DNA of 64,000 bases from Deltaproteobacteria bacterium (GTDB taxonomy: Bacteria > Myxococcota > UBA727 > VGSZ01). Location of the stretch: contig JACOUT010000004.1 in assembly GCA_016177705.1 (NCBI GenBank), positions 620,001 through 684,000 of the forward strand. The letters run 5' to 3'. Each line of letters opens with the position of its first letter. Position 1 is the stretch's first letter. The notes below the pieces were generated by a model that ran no database searches, had not been told where the DNA came from, and saw nothing but the letters and a program-made list of their open reading frames with translations. This document shows positions 17,123-30,159 of this stretch, piece by piece. Made by a program: the position numbers and the translations under genes.

Positions 17123-17184
17123 CGGATCCTGAGTAGCGTGGTCGTCGGCAAACCGAAAGATTCCGGCGGGTTGCGAAGGTGGAG

Positions 17185-19257
17185 CTATTCGAGCGAGACC
17201 AGCGTGACCTCGCCCGGCGCCACCGTGATGCGTGCCGCCTTGGAGGGCCCGTCGCCGCGCTGCACCCGCACGGCCAGGGTGCCGACCGGCAGCTTGTAGA
17301 CGTTGCCCTGGGGCGACACCTCGAGCCGCTCGTTGCCGACGAGCAGGAAACCCGAGTAGCGCGGGGTGCGCACCAGCACGTCCACCACCTTGGCGCGCGG
17401 GCGCGGGCGGGTCTTGGCCGGGTCCGCTGGGGGCGGCGCGGCCGCCGGCTCGGCGGGCGGCGCCGGCTCGGGCGTGGGCAACGCCGCCGTCGGCGCCAGT
17501 GGGGGCGGGGGCGGCACTGCCGGCGCGGCCGCCGGCGTCGGTGGGGCGCCGGGTGCGCCATCGCCGCGCGACATCACCAGCGCCACCACCCCGGCACCCG
17601 ATGCGGCGGCCAGCAGCAGAATCGCCGCGGCTGCCATCGGGCGCCGGGGAGCGACGGCCGGCAGCGCCCCGGAACGCTCAGCAGGCATGGCCACGGTCGG
17701 CAGCGTGGGCGCGGTGGCGTTCGGCGGCAGCTCGAGGGTCGGTGCTGGCGCCTGTGCGCCGGCGCGCGGCACGGCAGTGTGCGTCGCGGGCGTGCCGCCC
17801 TCGACGTCTGGTTTCGGTGCCTGCTGTTCGCGCTCGAGCTCCGAGATGCTCGGCAGGCGCTCGACGTCCGAGGTGATGGCGCGGCGCGCCGAGGGCGTGG
17901 CCGTCGCGGTCACGACCGGCGGTGGCGCCGCGACCGCCTCGGCGCCGCCAGGCGCCGGCACGCTCTTGCCCGAGTGCGCGATTGGCGCGCGCACGATCGG
18001 CGAGGGCACTGCGGCCAGCTCGCGCGGGTCGTCCTCGAGGACGGTGCGCGCGTTCGGATCGGGTCCGCTCGGCTGCACTTCGGTGACCGGCGCGGCCGCC
18101 GAGGCCTTCGACGGGCCCGGCGCAGGCGTCAGCTTGTCGCTCGAAGCGAACACCACCGAGACGCCGAACGCGCCCTCGTCGGTCGACACGCCCGACGCGA
18201 GGCGCCGCGCCAGATCCGAGCGGCTCTCGGTCGCCGCCGGCGGTGGCAGGTCCTCGATGGGCGGCGTCTCCGACGGCGGTGGTGCCGCCGCCTCCTTGAC
18301 GGAGTCGCTGTCGATGATCGCGGTCTTGCGCGGATCGACCGGCGCACCAGTCATGATGCGCTCGAAGGCGGAGCGCACGTCGGCGGTGGCGGGATCGACT
18401 GCGCCGGAGAACAGCACGCGTTGCAGCGCCATCTCGAACTGGCGCATGTCAGGGTAGCGATCCTCCGGCGCCTCCTTGAGGGCGCGCGCCAGCACCTCGT
18501 CGACCGCGGGCGGCACCTCCTTGCGTAGCGACGAGGTCGCCGGCACCTGGCAGGCGAGCACCTTCTTGAGCGTGGCGGCGTCATTCTCGGCCGCGAACAG
18601 GCGCAGGCCTGTCAGCATCTCCCACAGCACGACGCCGGTGGCGAACTGGTCGAGGCGGTGGTCGAACGCCAGCCCCTGCGCCTGCTCAGGCGCCATGTAG
18701 GCGATCTTGCCCTTGACCATGCCGGTGGTGGTGTGAGTGGCCCGCTCCGCCGCGCGTGCGATGCCGAAGTCGGTGACCTTGACCTCGCCGGCCTTGCTGA
18801 TGAGCACGTTGTGCGGGCTGACGTCTCGGTGGACGATGCCGAGCGGGCGCCCGCCGTCGGTCAGCGTGTGCGCGTGGTGCAGGCCCTTGCACATGTCGAT
18901 GGCGATCTGCAGCGCCGCGCCCACGTCGAGCTTCTTGCCGGACTTGCGCGCGGTCTCGAGCACGCGGCGCAGATCGTTGCCGTCGACCAGCTCCATGGCG
19001 AGGAACAGCGTGCCCTCCTCCTCGCCGAAGTCGAACACCTGCACGACGTTGGCGTGCTGCAGCTTGGCAGCGGTCTTCGCCTCGTCGCGGAACATGGTGA
19101 CGAACTCCTCGCTCTCGAGGAAGTGGGGCAGAATGCGCTTGATGCAGACGCGCTTCTCGAAGCCTTCGGTGCGCGTGCGCGCGGCGAAGATCTCGGCCAT
19201 CCCGCCCATGGCGATGCGGTTCTCGAGCACGAAACGGCCGTAGTGCTTCCCCGACAC
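17185..19257 (-). CDS. Membrane-anchored Ser/Thr protein kinase
   Basis: 690 aa. The N-terminal Hanks-type kinase domain is complete: glycine loop around 15-24 (IAMGGMAEIF), K40 in VCIKRI, HRD at 143-145 (VHRDVSPHN), DFG at 163-165 and the APEQ segment. It should be active, unlike the double pseudokinase at 4000-6351. A long Pro/Ala-rich cytoplasmic linker follows, then one transmembrane helix (MAAAAILLLAAASGAGVVALVM), a second Pro-rich stretch and a short extracytoplasmic C-terminal beta domain (FLLVGNERLEVSPQGNVY) of PEGA-like appearance. This is the usual myxobacterial receptor-kinase layout. It is divergent from the TRAP operon. Confidence 0.9.
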   Translation of the reverse strand: MSGKHYGRFVLENRIAMGGMAEIFAARTRTEGFEKRVCIKRILPHFLESEEFVTMFRDEAKTAAKLQHANVVQVFDFGEEEGTLFLAMELVDGNDLRRVLETARKSGKKLDVGAALQIAIDMCKGLHHAHTLTDGGRPLGIVHRDVSPHNVLISKAGEVKVTDFGIARAAERATHTTTGMVKGKIAYMAPEQAQGLAFDHRLDQFATGVVLWEMLTGLRLFAAENDAATLKKVLACQVPATSSLRKEVPPAVDEVLARALKEAPEDRYPDMRQFEMALQRVLFSGAVDPATADVRSAFERIMTGAPVDPRKTAIIDSDSVKEAAAPPPSETPPIEDLPPPAATESRSDLARRLASGVSTDEGAFGVSVVFASSDKLTPAPGPSKASAAAPVTEVQPSGPDPNARTVLEDDPRELAAVPSPIVRAPIAHSGKSVPAPGGAEAVAAPPPVVTATATPSARRAITSDVERLPSISELEREQQAPKPDVEGGTPATHTAVPRAGAQAPAPTLELPPNATAPTLPTVAMPAERSGALPAVAPRRPMAAAAILLLAAASGAGVVALVMSRGDGAPGAPPTPAAAPAVPPPPPLAPTAALPTPEPAPPAEPAAAPPPADPAKTRPRPRAKVVDVLVRTPRYSGFLLVGNERLEVSPQGNVYKLPVGTLAVRVQRGDGPSKAARITVAPGEVTLVSLE

Positions 19258-19359
19258 CGCCGCCGAGCCTAGCGGGTCAGCAGCGGCATTCCCAGGCCGG
19301 CGGGCGGTGTGGCCCAGGCGGCGTCACCTTCTCCGCGGTCGTGCGTTGCGCTATCAGCC

Positions 19360-19377
19360 GCGCCTCGGGCGAGGCGC
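19360..19377 (+). promoter_or_regulatory. Inverted repeat in the kinase-dctP divergent gap
   Basis: GCGCCTC, a 4-base spacer (GGGC), then GAGGCGC form a 7-bp perfect stem 46 bp upstream of the dctP start, within the 166-bp region between two divergent genes. It could be an operator or a leader hairpin. No promoter hexamers can be assigned confidently. Confidence 0.3.
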
Positions 19378-19423
19378 CGTGCGATCAACGCTTGGTACTG
19401 CCTCGCCACGCTTTGGGGTCCGC

Positions 19424-20431
19424 ATGCTTCGCTGTGCCGTCGTCGCCGCGCTCGCGCTCGTCCTCGCCTTCTCTGCCTCCTCGGCGCGCGCTGAGCCGGT
19501 GGTCGCCAAGTGCGGCTCGGTAGCCCCCGAGGGCACGCCCTGGGCCGAGTGGCTCGAGGGCGTGCGCGCGCGCATGGAGAAGGAAGCCAACGGCACCTTC
19601 AAGCTCAAGGTCTTCCTGGCCGGCAAGCTCGGCGGTGAGAAGGAGATGGTGGAGGACACCAAGAAGGGCGCGCTGCAGATGTTCGGCGGTTCGGTGGGCG
19701 CCATCGCGTCGACGCACGTGCCCGAGCTGAACGTCTTCGAGCTGCCCTTCTTGTTCACCAGTGACGCCGAAGCCGACTTCGTGATGAACAAGATCCGCGG
19801 CGACGTGGCCAAGCTGCTCGATCAACGCGGCTTCGTGATGGTGATGTGGGCCGAGAACGGCTGGCACGGCTACGGCGTCAAGGGCAAGTGCGTCGAGAAG
19901 CTCGACGACCTGAAGGGCAAGAAGATGCGCTCGCAGGAGTCGTACATTCACCTCGACACCTACCGCGCCTTCGGCGCCTCGCCCGTCGAGATGCCGGTGC
20001 CCGAGGTGATGACCGCACTGCAGAACAACGTCGTCGACGGCTTCTCCAACACGCCGCTCTTCTCCTTCGCCACCTCCTGGTACAGCGGCATCGACAGCTA
20101 CACCTACAGCAAGCACATCTACCAGCCGGCGCTGATCGTGCTCTCGAAGAAGTGGTTCGACGGCCTCACACCCGAGCTGAAGACGATCTTGAGCAAGCCG
20201 ACGGAAGAGCAGCAGGGCTTCCAGCTGGTGCGCGGCTTGACCGACCCGCTGCTCGAGAACTTCACCGCCGCGGGCAAGAAGGTCTGCAAGCTCTCGCCCG
20301 ACGAGACCAAGAAGTTCGCCGACGCGTCGAAGAAGGTGTGGGACGTGTTCGGCAAGAAGAGCGCTAGCAACAAGAAGATGCTGAACGCCGTGCTCGCGGC
20401 CAAGGCCGAGTTCGCCAAGGGGGCGAAGTAG
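19424..20431 (+). CDS. dctP: TRAP transporter solute-binding protein (DctP family)
   Basis: 335 aa from ATG at 19424, chosen because it gives a clean signal peptide (ALALVLAFSASSARAEPVV); the frame is open further upstream. Family features are visible: GTPWAEWLEGVRARME, FLAGKLGGEKEMVEDTKKGALQM, ELPFLF, and KKMRSQESYIHLDTYRAFGASPVEMPVPEVMTAL around the conserved carboxylate-binding Arg. It binds the substrate in the periplasm and delivers it to the DctQM permease encoded downstream (4-bp gap). The substrate, usually an organic acid, cannot be told from sequence. Confidence 0.92.
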   Translation: MLRCAVVAALALVLAFSASSARAEPVVAKCGSVAPEGTPWAEWLEGVRARMEKEANGTFKLKVFLAGKLGGEKEMVEDTKKGALQMFGGSVGAIASTHVPELNVFELPFLFTSDAEADFVMNKIRGDVAKLLDQRGFVMVMWAENGWHGYGVKGKCVEKLDDLKGKKMRSQESYIHLDTYRAFGASPVEMPVPEVMTALQNNVVDGFSNTPLFSFATSWYSGIDSYTYSKHIYQPALIVLSKKWFDGLTPELKTILSKPTEEQQGFQLVRGLTDPLLENFTAAGKKVCKLSPDETKKFADASKKVWDVFGKKSASNKKMLNAVLAAKAEFAKGAK

Positions 20432-20435
20432 CGCC

Positions 20436-21308
20436 GTGGACGAGCTGGCACGCAAGCTCGACCTGCTGGTCAACCGCCTCGAGCGCGTGATCATCCTGGC
20501 GGCGGTCGCTGGCATGACGCTGCTGGTCGGCGCCGACGTCGTGCAACGCACCTTCTCGCGCCCGGTGGGCAAGACCGAGCAACTGCTCGCCTGGCTCGGC
20601 GAGCTGGTAGCCGGGCCGCTCAGCCCCGAGACGCGCGCCTCGCTCGAGGGCCCGGTGGGCGGCGCCGTGTTCCTGGTGATCGCGCTGCTCGTCTTCGTGT
20701 TTGCGGCGCACGCAGCGCGCCAGGTCAGCGCCGAGCGCAAGGGCACGCCACCGCCGGCCTTGCTCGGCAGCGCGCTCTGGGGAGCCGGGCTGTTCGTCGC
20801 CGGTGTGGCGTCGGTCAAGCTGCTGTTGTGGGCGTTTCCGTCGAGCGTGCCGGGCGCGCAGCGCTTCGCGCTCGGGCTGATGCTGTGGGCCGGCATGTTG
20901 GGCGCCTCGGTGGCGGCGCGCGAGCGGCGCCACATCCTCATCGACGCGGTGGTCAAGAAGCTCGACCCCGATACCAAGCGCCCGGTGGCGCTGGTCTCCG
21001 GCCTCGTCACCGGCGCCTTCTGCCTGTTCGTGGCGCTGCTCGCCGGCATGCAGCTCGTCGGCGAGGTGCACGAGTGGGCCAGCAACGAGGGCGTCGGCCT
21101 CTACGAGTCCTTGCCCATCCCCACCTGGATCGCGACGCTCGCCATCCCCACGGCGTTCGTGGTCATGGGTGCGCGCTTCATCGGCTACGGCGTGCGCGAC
21201 TTCCGCTTCGGCCCACCCGCCGGCGGCGACGGCGGCCACGGCGTCGATCTCGAGGAGCTGCAGCACCAGACGGTCGACGTCGGCGCGACCGCCGAGGCCA
21301 AGCCATGA
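20436..21308 (+). CDS. dctQ: TRAP transporter small permease (DctQ), enlarged
   Basis: 290 aa from GTG at 20436. DctQ proteins normally have about 160-200 residues and four membrane helices. The usual parts are here (LERVIILAAVAGMTLLVGADVVQRTF near the N-terminus; RERRHILIDAVVKKL; GLVTGAFCLFVALL). Between the first helix and the RERRH motif there is an extra region of about 100 residues, with at least one more hydrophobic segment (GGAVFLVIALLVFVFAAHAAR) and a soluble loop. A hydrophilic C-terminal tail of about 35 residues follows the last helix. The gene overlaps dctM by four bases (ATGA). Confidence 0.85.
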   Translation: MDELARKLDLLVNRLERVIILAAVAGMTLLVGADVVQRTFSRPVGKTEQLLAWLGELVAGPLSPETRASLEGPVGGAVFLVIALLVFVFAAHAARQVSAERKGTPPPALLGSALWGAGLFVAGVASVKLLLWAFPSSVPGAQRFALGLMLWAGMLGASVAARERRHILIDAVVKKLDPDTKRPVALVSGLVTGAFCLFVALLAGMQLVGEVHEWASNEGVGLYESLPIPTWIATLAIPTAFVVMGARFIGYGVRDFRFGPPAGGDGGHGVDLEELQHQTVDVGATAEAKP

Positions 21309-23029
21309 TGGCGGCAGCACTCTTGATCGCCGACGTCGCGTTCGCGGTGCTGGCGTACCGCAAGCGCAAGGTGGGCATGGCGGTCTGGCTGGCGCTGTGC
21401 GTGGCCGCCTTCGCCTTCACCTCCAAGGTCACCTTCCTGGTGCTCGGCACCATCGCCGCGGCGCTCTTGCTCGGCCAGCCGCTGTTCGTCGTCATGGGCG
21501 CCATCGGCGTGCTCTTGCTCTCGCAGGTCTCGGGCCTGGCCACGCTCGACGACCTCACCGTCGTGCCGCGCAAGCTGCTCGAGCTCGCCTCCAAGGAGGT
21601 GCTGCTCGCCATCCCCTTCTTCGTGGTCGCGGGCGAGCTGATGACGCAGGGATCGCTGGCACGCCGGCTCATCGAGGTGATGCAGGCCTTCTTCGGCTTC
21701 TTGCCGGGCGGCCTGGCAGTGGCCGGCGTGGCCGGCTGCGTGTTCTTCGCAGCCATCTCGGGCTCCTCGCCCGTCACCGTCGTCGCCATCGGCTCGATCA
21801 TGGTGCCGGCGCTGGTCAAGCAGCGCTACCCCGCCGACTTCTCGATCGGCTTGATGACCACGGCGGGCTCGCTCGGCATCCTGATCCCGCCCTCGATCCC
21901 GATGATCGTGTACGCCATCATGGTCTCGTCGACGACGCCGATCGATCCGCGCGATTTGTTCATCGCCGGCGTGGTGCCTGGGCTGTTCATCGGCGCCTTG
22001 CTCGCCATCTTCGCCCTCGGCTTCGGCACCACGCGGAAGATTCCGCGCACACCCTTCTCGTGGCCGGCCGCGCGCCTCGCCTTGCGTCGAGGCGTCTGGT
22101 CGCTGCTCCTGCCCGTCATCATCCTGGGCGGCATCTACTCGGGCGTGTTCACGGCTACCGAGGCCGCGGCGGTCAGCGTGGTGTACGCGCTCGTCATCGA
22201 GCTGTTCGTGCACCAGGAGCTCGACAGCAAGAAGCTGGTCACGGTCGCCACCACGTCGATGACGGTGATGGGCGCGCTCTTGGTCATCATCGCGCTCGCC
22301 ATCACGCTCAACTACTTCCTGGTGCTCGAAGGTGTGCCGGACGCCATGGTCGAGTGGCTCAAGGAGCAGCACCTCGGGCGACCCGCCTTCCTCGTCGTCG
22401 TCAACCTGCTGCTGCTGGTGGTCGGCTGCTTCATGGATATCATGAGCGCCATCATGATCATCGCGCCCATGCTGGCGCCGATGGCGTTGGCGATGGAGAT
22501 CCATCCCATCCACATGGCGATCATCTTCATCGTCAACCTCGAGATCGGCTACCTGACGCCGCCGGTCGGCCTGAACCTGTTCGTGTCGTCGACGCTGTTC
22601 AAGAAGAGCCTCGGCTTTGTCATCAGGAGCGTGGTGCCGACGCTCGGCATCATGCTGGTGAGCCTGATGATCGTGACCTGGGCGCCGTCGATGTCGCTCG
22701 GCCTGCTGCGCCTGATGGGCAGCGAGTCGGTGGCCGACGACGAGGTGGTGGACGCCGGGCCTGCGGTCGTCGACGCCGGGCCGAGCGCCGCCGTCGACGC
22801 CGGGCCTGCTCGCGCCAAGACGCTGGCGGAGTTGATGGCGGACATGAAGGCCAAGGCAGATGGTGGCGCGGCAGCCGGCAAGGTGGACGCGGGCGTCGAG
22901 GTCGAGGCGCCCAAGCCGGGCAAGCCGAAGACCATGGCGGAGCTGATGGCGGAGATGAAGGCGCGGCAGACGGTGGATGCCGGCACTCCGGAGACGTCGG
23001 CGGCCGGCGAAGACGCCGGCCGCCCGTAG
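21305..23029 (+). CDS. dctM: TRAP transporter large permease (DctM) with repeat tail
   Basis: 574 aa; typical DctM is about 430. The core matches the family: PFFVVAGELMTQGSLARRLIEV, ISGSSPVTVVAIGSIMVPAL, FSIGLMTTAGSLGILIPPSIPMIVYAIM, IEIGYLTPPVGLNLFV-like sequence near the end. It is the channel subunit that couples solute entry to an ion gradient. Two extras stand out. A hydrophobic N-terminal extension of about 55 residues precedes the normal start. A polar C-terminal tail of about 95 residues has VDAGPA-type repeats and two copies of an AELMA-(D/E)-MKA helix. The tail is probably cytoplasmic or periplasmic and looks like a binding or assembly peptide; its role is unknown. Confidence 0.9.
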   Translation: MMAAALLIADVAFAVLAYRKRKVGMAVWLALCVAAFAFTSKVTFLVLGTIAAALLLGQPLFVVMGAIGVLLLSQVSGLATLDDLTVVPRKLLELASKEVLLAIPFFVVAGELMTQGSLARRLIEVMQAFFGFLPGGLAVAGVAGCVFFAAISGSSPVTVVAIGSIMVPALVKQRYPADFSIGLMTTAGSLGILIPPSIPMIVYAIMVSSTTPIDPRDLFIAGVVPGLFIGALLAIFALGFGTTRKIPRTPFSWPAARLALRRGVWSLLLPVIILGGIYSGVFTATEAAAVSVVYALVIELFVHQELDSKKLVTVATTSMTVMGALLVIIALAITLNYFLVLEGVPDAMVEWLKEQHLGRPAFLVVVNLLLLVVGCFMDIMSAIMIIAPMLAPMALAMEIHPIHMAIIFIVNLEIGYLTPPVGLNLFVSSTLFKKSLGFVIRSVVPTLGIMLVSLMIVTWAPSMSLGLLRLMGSESVADDEVVDAGPAVVDAGPSAAVDAGPARAKTLAELMADMKAKADGGAAAGKVDAGVEVEAPKPGKPKTMAELMAEMKARQTVDAGTPETSAAGEDAGRP

Positions 23030-23050
23030 CTTTTCTTCTCGGAGACGGCG

Positions 23051-23824
23051 TCAGCCCGCCGCGACGAATGTGCCGTTCGCGTCCACCTCGATGGGCAGGC
23101 GCGCGCGCACCGAGTGGTTCAAGAAGTGCGCGACCTTGAAGACCACGTCGAAGTTACCGCGGCTGTTGGGCTTGATGGTGTCGACCAGCACCGCGTCCGA
23201 GCGCGTGAGCGCGAAGCCCGCGTCCCGGCTGACGATGGTGCGCGCGTTGGCCTCGAGCGTCGAGCGCAGGCCCTTGGGCAGCGCGTCGCCGAGCTTGTTC
23301 GGACCGTACCACTTGGTGGGCAGCACGCCCGGCGCCACCAGGCCGCCCGACACCGAGAGGTAGTACTCGCCCTTCTTGGTATCGACGAAGGCGTTGCGCG
23401 TCGGGTAGTCAGCCGCGCCCTCGGGGTAGGGCAGGCGCACCAGGTGCAGGTTCTTGACGTTCGGCGCCGTCGTGAGCGGCGTGCCCCAGCCGTCCTTGGC
23501 GAGCGACGACTCGATGCGCTCGATCATGATCTTCTTCTCAGCGCCGGCGGGGATCTGGTGCTTGGCGAAGAACGCGTTCAGCACGTTGTTGGCGCCGGCC
23601 TCCATGACGACGTCGCCGGGGTGCTCGGGGATGGCGAGCGTCACCATCATGCCCGGCGGGATCTCGCGGTTGCCGCGGTCGAACAGGTCGGCGATCGCCT
23701 TGCTCTCGCCGACGGTCAGGCGGCCCTTCTCGGCCTCCTTGACGACGGTCTCGGCCTCGAGCTTGGTGATGAAGGCATCGGCCATCGCGGTCTTGATCTG
23801 CTTGCTGACGGAAAGCGTCGACAT
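23051..23824 (-). CDS. Hypothetical soluble protein
   Basis: 257 aa. ATG at 23824 is preceded by GGGAGGACACC, a strong ribosome-binding site, so longer versions of this frame are rejected. No signal peptide or membrane helix is seen. The N-terminal 60 residues are helical (SKQIKTAMADAFITKLEAETVV, LTVGESKAIADLF); the rest alternates strands and loops. I recognise no family. The upstream 200 bp is less GC-rich than the surroundings and probably carries its own promoter. It is convergent with dctM (21 bp apart). Confidence 0.75.
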   Translation of the reverse strand: MSTLSVSKQIKTAMADAFITKLEAETVVKEAEKGRLTVGESKAIADLFDRGNREIPPGMMVTLAIPEHPGDVVMEAGANNVLNAFFAKHQIPAGAEKKIMIERIESSLAKDGWGTPLTTAPNVKNLHLVRLPYPEGAADYPTRNAFVDTKKGEYYLSVSGGLVAPGVLPTKWYGPNKLGDALPKGLRSTLEANARTIVSRDAGFALTRSDAVLVDTIKPNSRGNFDVVFKVAHFLNHSVRARLPIEVDANGTFVAAG

Positions 23825-24041
23825 GGTGTCCTCCCGGATTCGGCGTACTTGTTTTGACGCACTGTGTTCTTCCTTCAGCATCGGATGTGGTCGGATGGGG
23901 TTGCGTGTGCGGGTGCTGAATACACTTCCGGATCCGCCGGTTCGTGACGCACCTCACCATAACCACCAGATTCCGTTGATGAGACGGGTGGTTGCGGCGC
24001 GGCGGACGGAGCGGCCCGAGGCTCGGCAGGGCCGACCGGGA

Positions 24042-24293
24042 TCAGTCTTTGTCGGCGTCGATCTCGGCCTCGAGCGCCTTGGCGGCCGCCTCGGCGTTGT
24101 CGGGCTTGATCTCGGGCTCGGGCGGGGGCGCCGCGGGCACGGGGCTCGGCGCGGGCGCAGGGGGTGCGGCAGGCGCGGCAGGGACGGCCGGGGCCTCGGG
24201 GGTGGCGGGCTTGGACGACTCGCACGCCGTCAGTACGGCGAGCAGCGCAGCGAGCACCGCGATGAGCGGCGCAGTGAGGAGGCGGCCGCGCAT
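24042..24293 (-). CDS. Small Pro/Ala-rich lipoprotein
   Basis: 83 aa. A lipoprotein signal with a good lipobox (VLTAC, Cys 24) is followed by about 35 residues of Pro/Ala-rich spacer and an acidic helical end (EAAAKALEAEIDADKD). Its ATG overlaps the stop of the upstream gene (ATGA). Function unknown; probably a periplasm-facing tether. Confidence 0.7.
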   Translation of the reverse strand: MRGRLLTAPLIAVLAALLAVLTACESSKPATPEAPAVPAAPAAPPAPAPSPVPAAPPPEPEIKPDNAEAAAKALEAEIDADKD

Positions 24294-24658
24294 CAGCCCT
24301 CGACCTTGGTCAAGCGGAGCAGCGCGCGCTCGTGGCGCGCGTTCTCCTTGTCGCGAATGCGCGCCACCGAGGCGAGCAGCGCGTCGTTCTTGGTCTGCTT
24401 GGCGATCTGCTCGAGCCTGCTCAGCTTGGCCAGGCGCGCGTCGTGCTTCTGGTGCTCGCGCGCGGTGCGCTCCGCGGGCGTCGCGGCGGCCGCGCTGCCC
24501 TCGGCGCAGGGCTCGGTCACCCGCTCCCTACCGTCGGGTGCGCTCGGCGTCGACGGCGCGGGCGAGGGCGGCTGCTCGGCGCCTGCGGTGGCGGCGAGCG
24601 TCAGCACGAGGCTGGCGGCACCAAAGAGGAACGCGATCCGTTGCATGGCTGCTCCCAT
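24293..24658 (-). CDS. Secreted helical protein
   Basis: 121 aa from ATG at 24658; ATG at 24646 would give a more standard signal peptide start (MQRIAFLFGAASLVLTLAATAGA). After a Pro/Ser-rich spacer the C-terminal 60 residues are strongly helical and basic (EHQKHDARLAKLSRLEQIAKQ). It is the middle gene of a three-gene minus-strand operon of envelope proteins. No family recognised. Confidence 0.7.
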   Translation of the reverse strand: MGAAMQRIAFLFGAASLVLTLAATAGAEQPPSPAPSTPSAPDGRERVTEPCAEGSAAAATPAERTAREHQKHDARLAKLSRLEQIAKQTKNDALLASVARIRDKENARHERALLRLTKVEG

Positions 24659-24664
24659 CGCTCG

Positions 24665-25435
24665 TCAGCCCGCCGGGGTCGGGTCGGAGACGCGCGCGAC
24701 CACGCCGTCCTGCAGCACCACGCTGACGGCGCCGAACACGGCCACCTCACGCGTCGAGCCCTCGACGACGTCGCGCGTGATGGTGTCGGGGAAGCCGAGC
24801 GCGGCGGTAAGCGCGTCGTAGTCCATGCCGGCCACCGCGCGCTTGAGCGCGATGGCGTGCTGCTGCTCCTCCGGCAACGACAGCAGCCACGGGTTCGGGT
24901 CTTCCGCCGACAGCGCGGCGTCGAACCAGAGGTCGAAGGACTCGCCGTCGACGATGCCGCCGGGCAAGAGCAGGATGTGGCGCTGCTCGCGCTCCACCGT
25001 CACCTCGGGGCCGCGGTCGGCAGCGACCCGCAGCACCACCCAGGTGGTGTAGCGCGGCGTGTAGAGCGGGCGGCGGAACACCACCTCGCCGGTGGGCCAC
25101 TCGAGGCGCTCGACGCGTACGCGCGTGCCCGCGGGGATGATGCCGTCGGCGGCGGCGGGCGGGATCGGGTCGCCCTCGACGGTGCGAAGGTAGGTCAGCT
25201 CCTCGAAGCGCCGATCGTGCACCAGGCGGTAGCGATCGTCATCGTAGAACTGGCCGACGTACATCGAGTGGCGGAAGAACAGCAGTTGGCCTTGGTGGTC
25301 GCGCTCGAGCTTTTCGCGATCCGCATCGGGGACCACCGAGTAGCTCGGGCAGCCGGCGCCCAGCGCCAGGGACAGCGCCACGGCCAGCGTCGCCGCCACC
25401 ACCACCAAGGAGACCGGGAGAGGCGCCGCGCGCAT
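24665..25435 (-). CDS. Predicted lipoprotein of an envelope operon
   Basis: 256 aa from ATG at 25435, which gives a signal peptide ending at Cys (LGAGCPSYS). The mature part has SH3-like beta content (GIIPAGTRVRVERLEWPTG, TTWVVLRV) and a C-terminal helical-beta portion (MDYDALTAALGFPDTITRD). It is the first gene of the operon; the next start lies 7 bp downstream. It is divergent from dapF, with 71 bp between starts. No family recognised. Confidence 0.72.
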   Translation of the reverse strand: MRAAPLPVSLVVVAATLAVALSLALGAGCPSYSVVPDADREKLERDHQGQLLFFRHSMYVGQFYDDDRYRLVHDRRFEELTYLRTVEGDPIPPAAADGIIPAGTRVRVERLEWPTGEVVFRRPLYTPRYTTWVVLRVAADRGPEVTVEREQRHILLLPGGIVDGESFDLWFDAALSAEDPNPWLLSLPEEQQHAIALKRAVAGMDYDALTAALGFPDTITRDVVEGSTREVAVFGAVSVVLQDGVVARVSDPTPAG

Positions 25436-25506
25436 GGGCGCTTCATCCCACAAGCGCGGCCCGAGATCCATAGACGCGCGCACGGCGGCTCGCTACCTGA
25501 TCGTCG

Positions 25507-26385
<879 letters not shown>

Positions 26386-26472
26386 CGCTTCGCGTCGCCG
26401 TCAGGTGGGCGCTTGTGTCCTCGGCCGTCGTGGCCTAACCCCCGCGCGTCCCTTGACGTTGTGGAGGAAGCC

Positions 26473-27578
<1,106 letters not shown>

Positions 27579-27579
<1 letters not shown>

Positions 27580-28418
27580 TGGACCTCGGCCGCTGGCAGG
27601 TCGACCTCATCTCGGCGGGAACGCTCGCGCTCGACGGCGGCGCCATGTTCGGCATCGTGCCGAAGCCGCTCTGGGAGAAGAAGATCCCCGCCGACGAGAA
27701 GAACCGCATCCCGCTCGATACGCGTTGCGTGGTGTTGCGCGACGGCGAGCGGCTGGTGCTCATCGACTGCGGCATGGGTACGCAGTGGAACGACAAGGAG
27801 CGGGACATCTACCGCATCGACGCGCACCTCGACGCGTCGCTCGCGGCCGTCGGCGTGACGCCGGCCGACGTCACCGATCTGGTGTTGACCCATCTGCACT
27901 TCGATCACGCCGGCGACACCGCGCGGCTCGACGCCGCCGGCACGCCGCGGCTCACCTTCACCAACGCGCGCGTTCACGTCGGGCGGCGCGCCTGGGAGCT
28001 TGCGCACGCGCCGAACGAACGCGACCGGGGTTCGTTTCGCGCCCAGTGCTGGGCACCGCTCGACGGCGCCGAACGCCCGCGCGTCGTGCTGGTCGACGAC
28101 CGGGACGGCCGGGCCAGCATCCTGCCCGAGCTCGACGCGATGGTGTGCGAGGGGCACACCACCGGGCAGCTCTTGCCGCTCATCGGCGCCGCCGACCAGC
28201 GCGCTCTCTACGGCGCCGACATGTTCCCGACGCGCGCGCACGTGCCGGTGCCCTGGCACATGGGCTACGACCTGCGACCCCTGGTGGTGATGGAAGAGAA
28301 GCGGCGCCTGGTCGAGCTGTGCGTCGCCGAGCGCATCACACTGATCCACGAACACGACACGCGTTTCCCCACCTCGTCGCTGTCGCGCTCGGCCACCGGC
28401 GAGCTGTCGGCGTCCTGA
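27579..28418 (+). CDS. Metallo-beta-lactamase-fold hydrolase
   Basis: 279 aa; ATG at 27579 overlaps the leucine dehydrogenase stop. The zinc-site motif is intact (THLHFDHAGD), followed by GHTTGQ, an Asp in GADMFPT and a C-terminal His (LIHEHD). The layout (long N-terminal region, then H-x-H-x-D-H) fits the AHL-lactonase/hydrolase branch rather than the glyoxalase II branch. Specific substrate unknown. Operon position suggests co-expression with leucine dehydrogenase. Confidence 0.82.
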
Positions 28419-28473
28419 CGCCCTTGTGCCGAGGGGCCGCGCGTCGTAACGCCAGTTCCGTCGAGGAGCAGCA

Positions 28474-30155
<1,682 letters not shown>

Positions 30156-30159
<4 letters not shown>

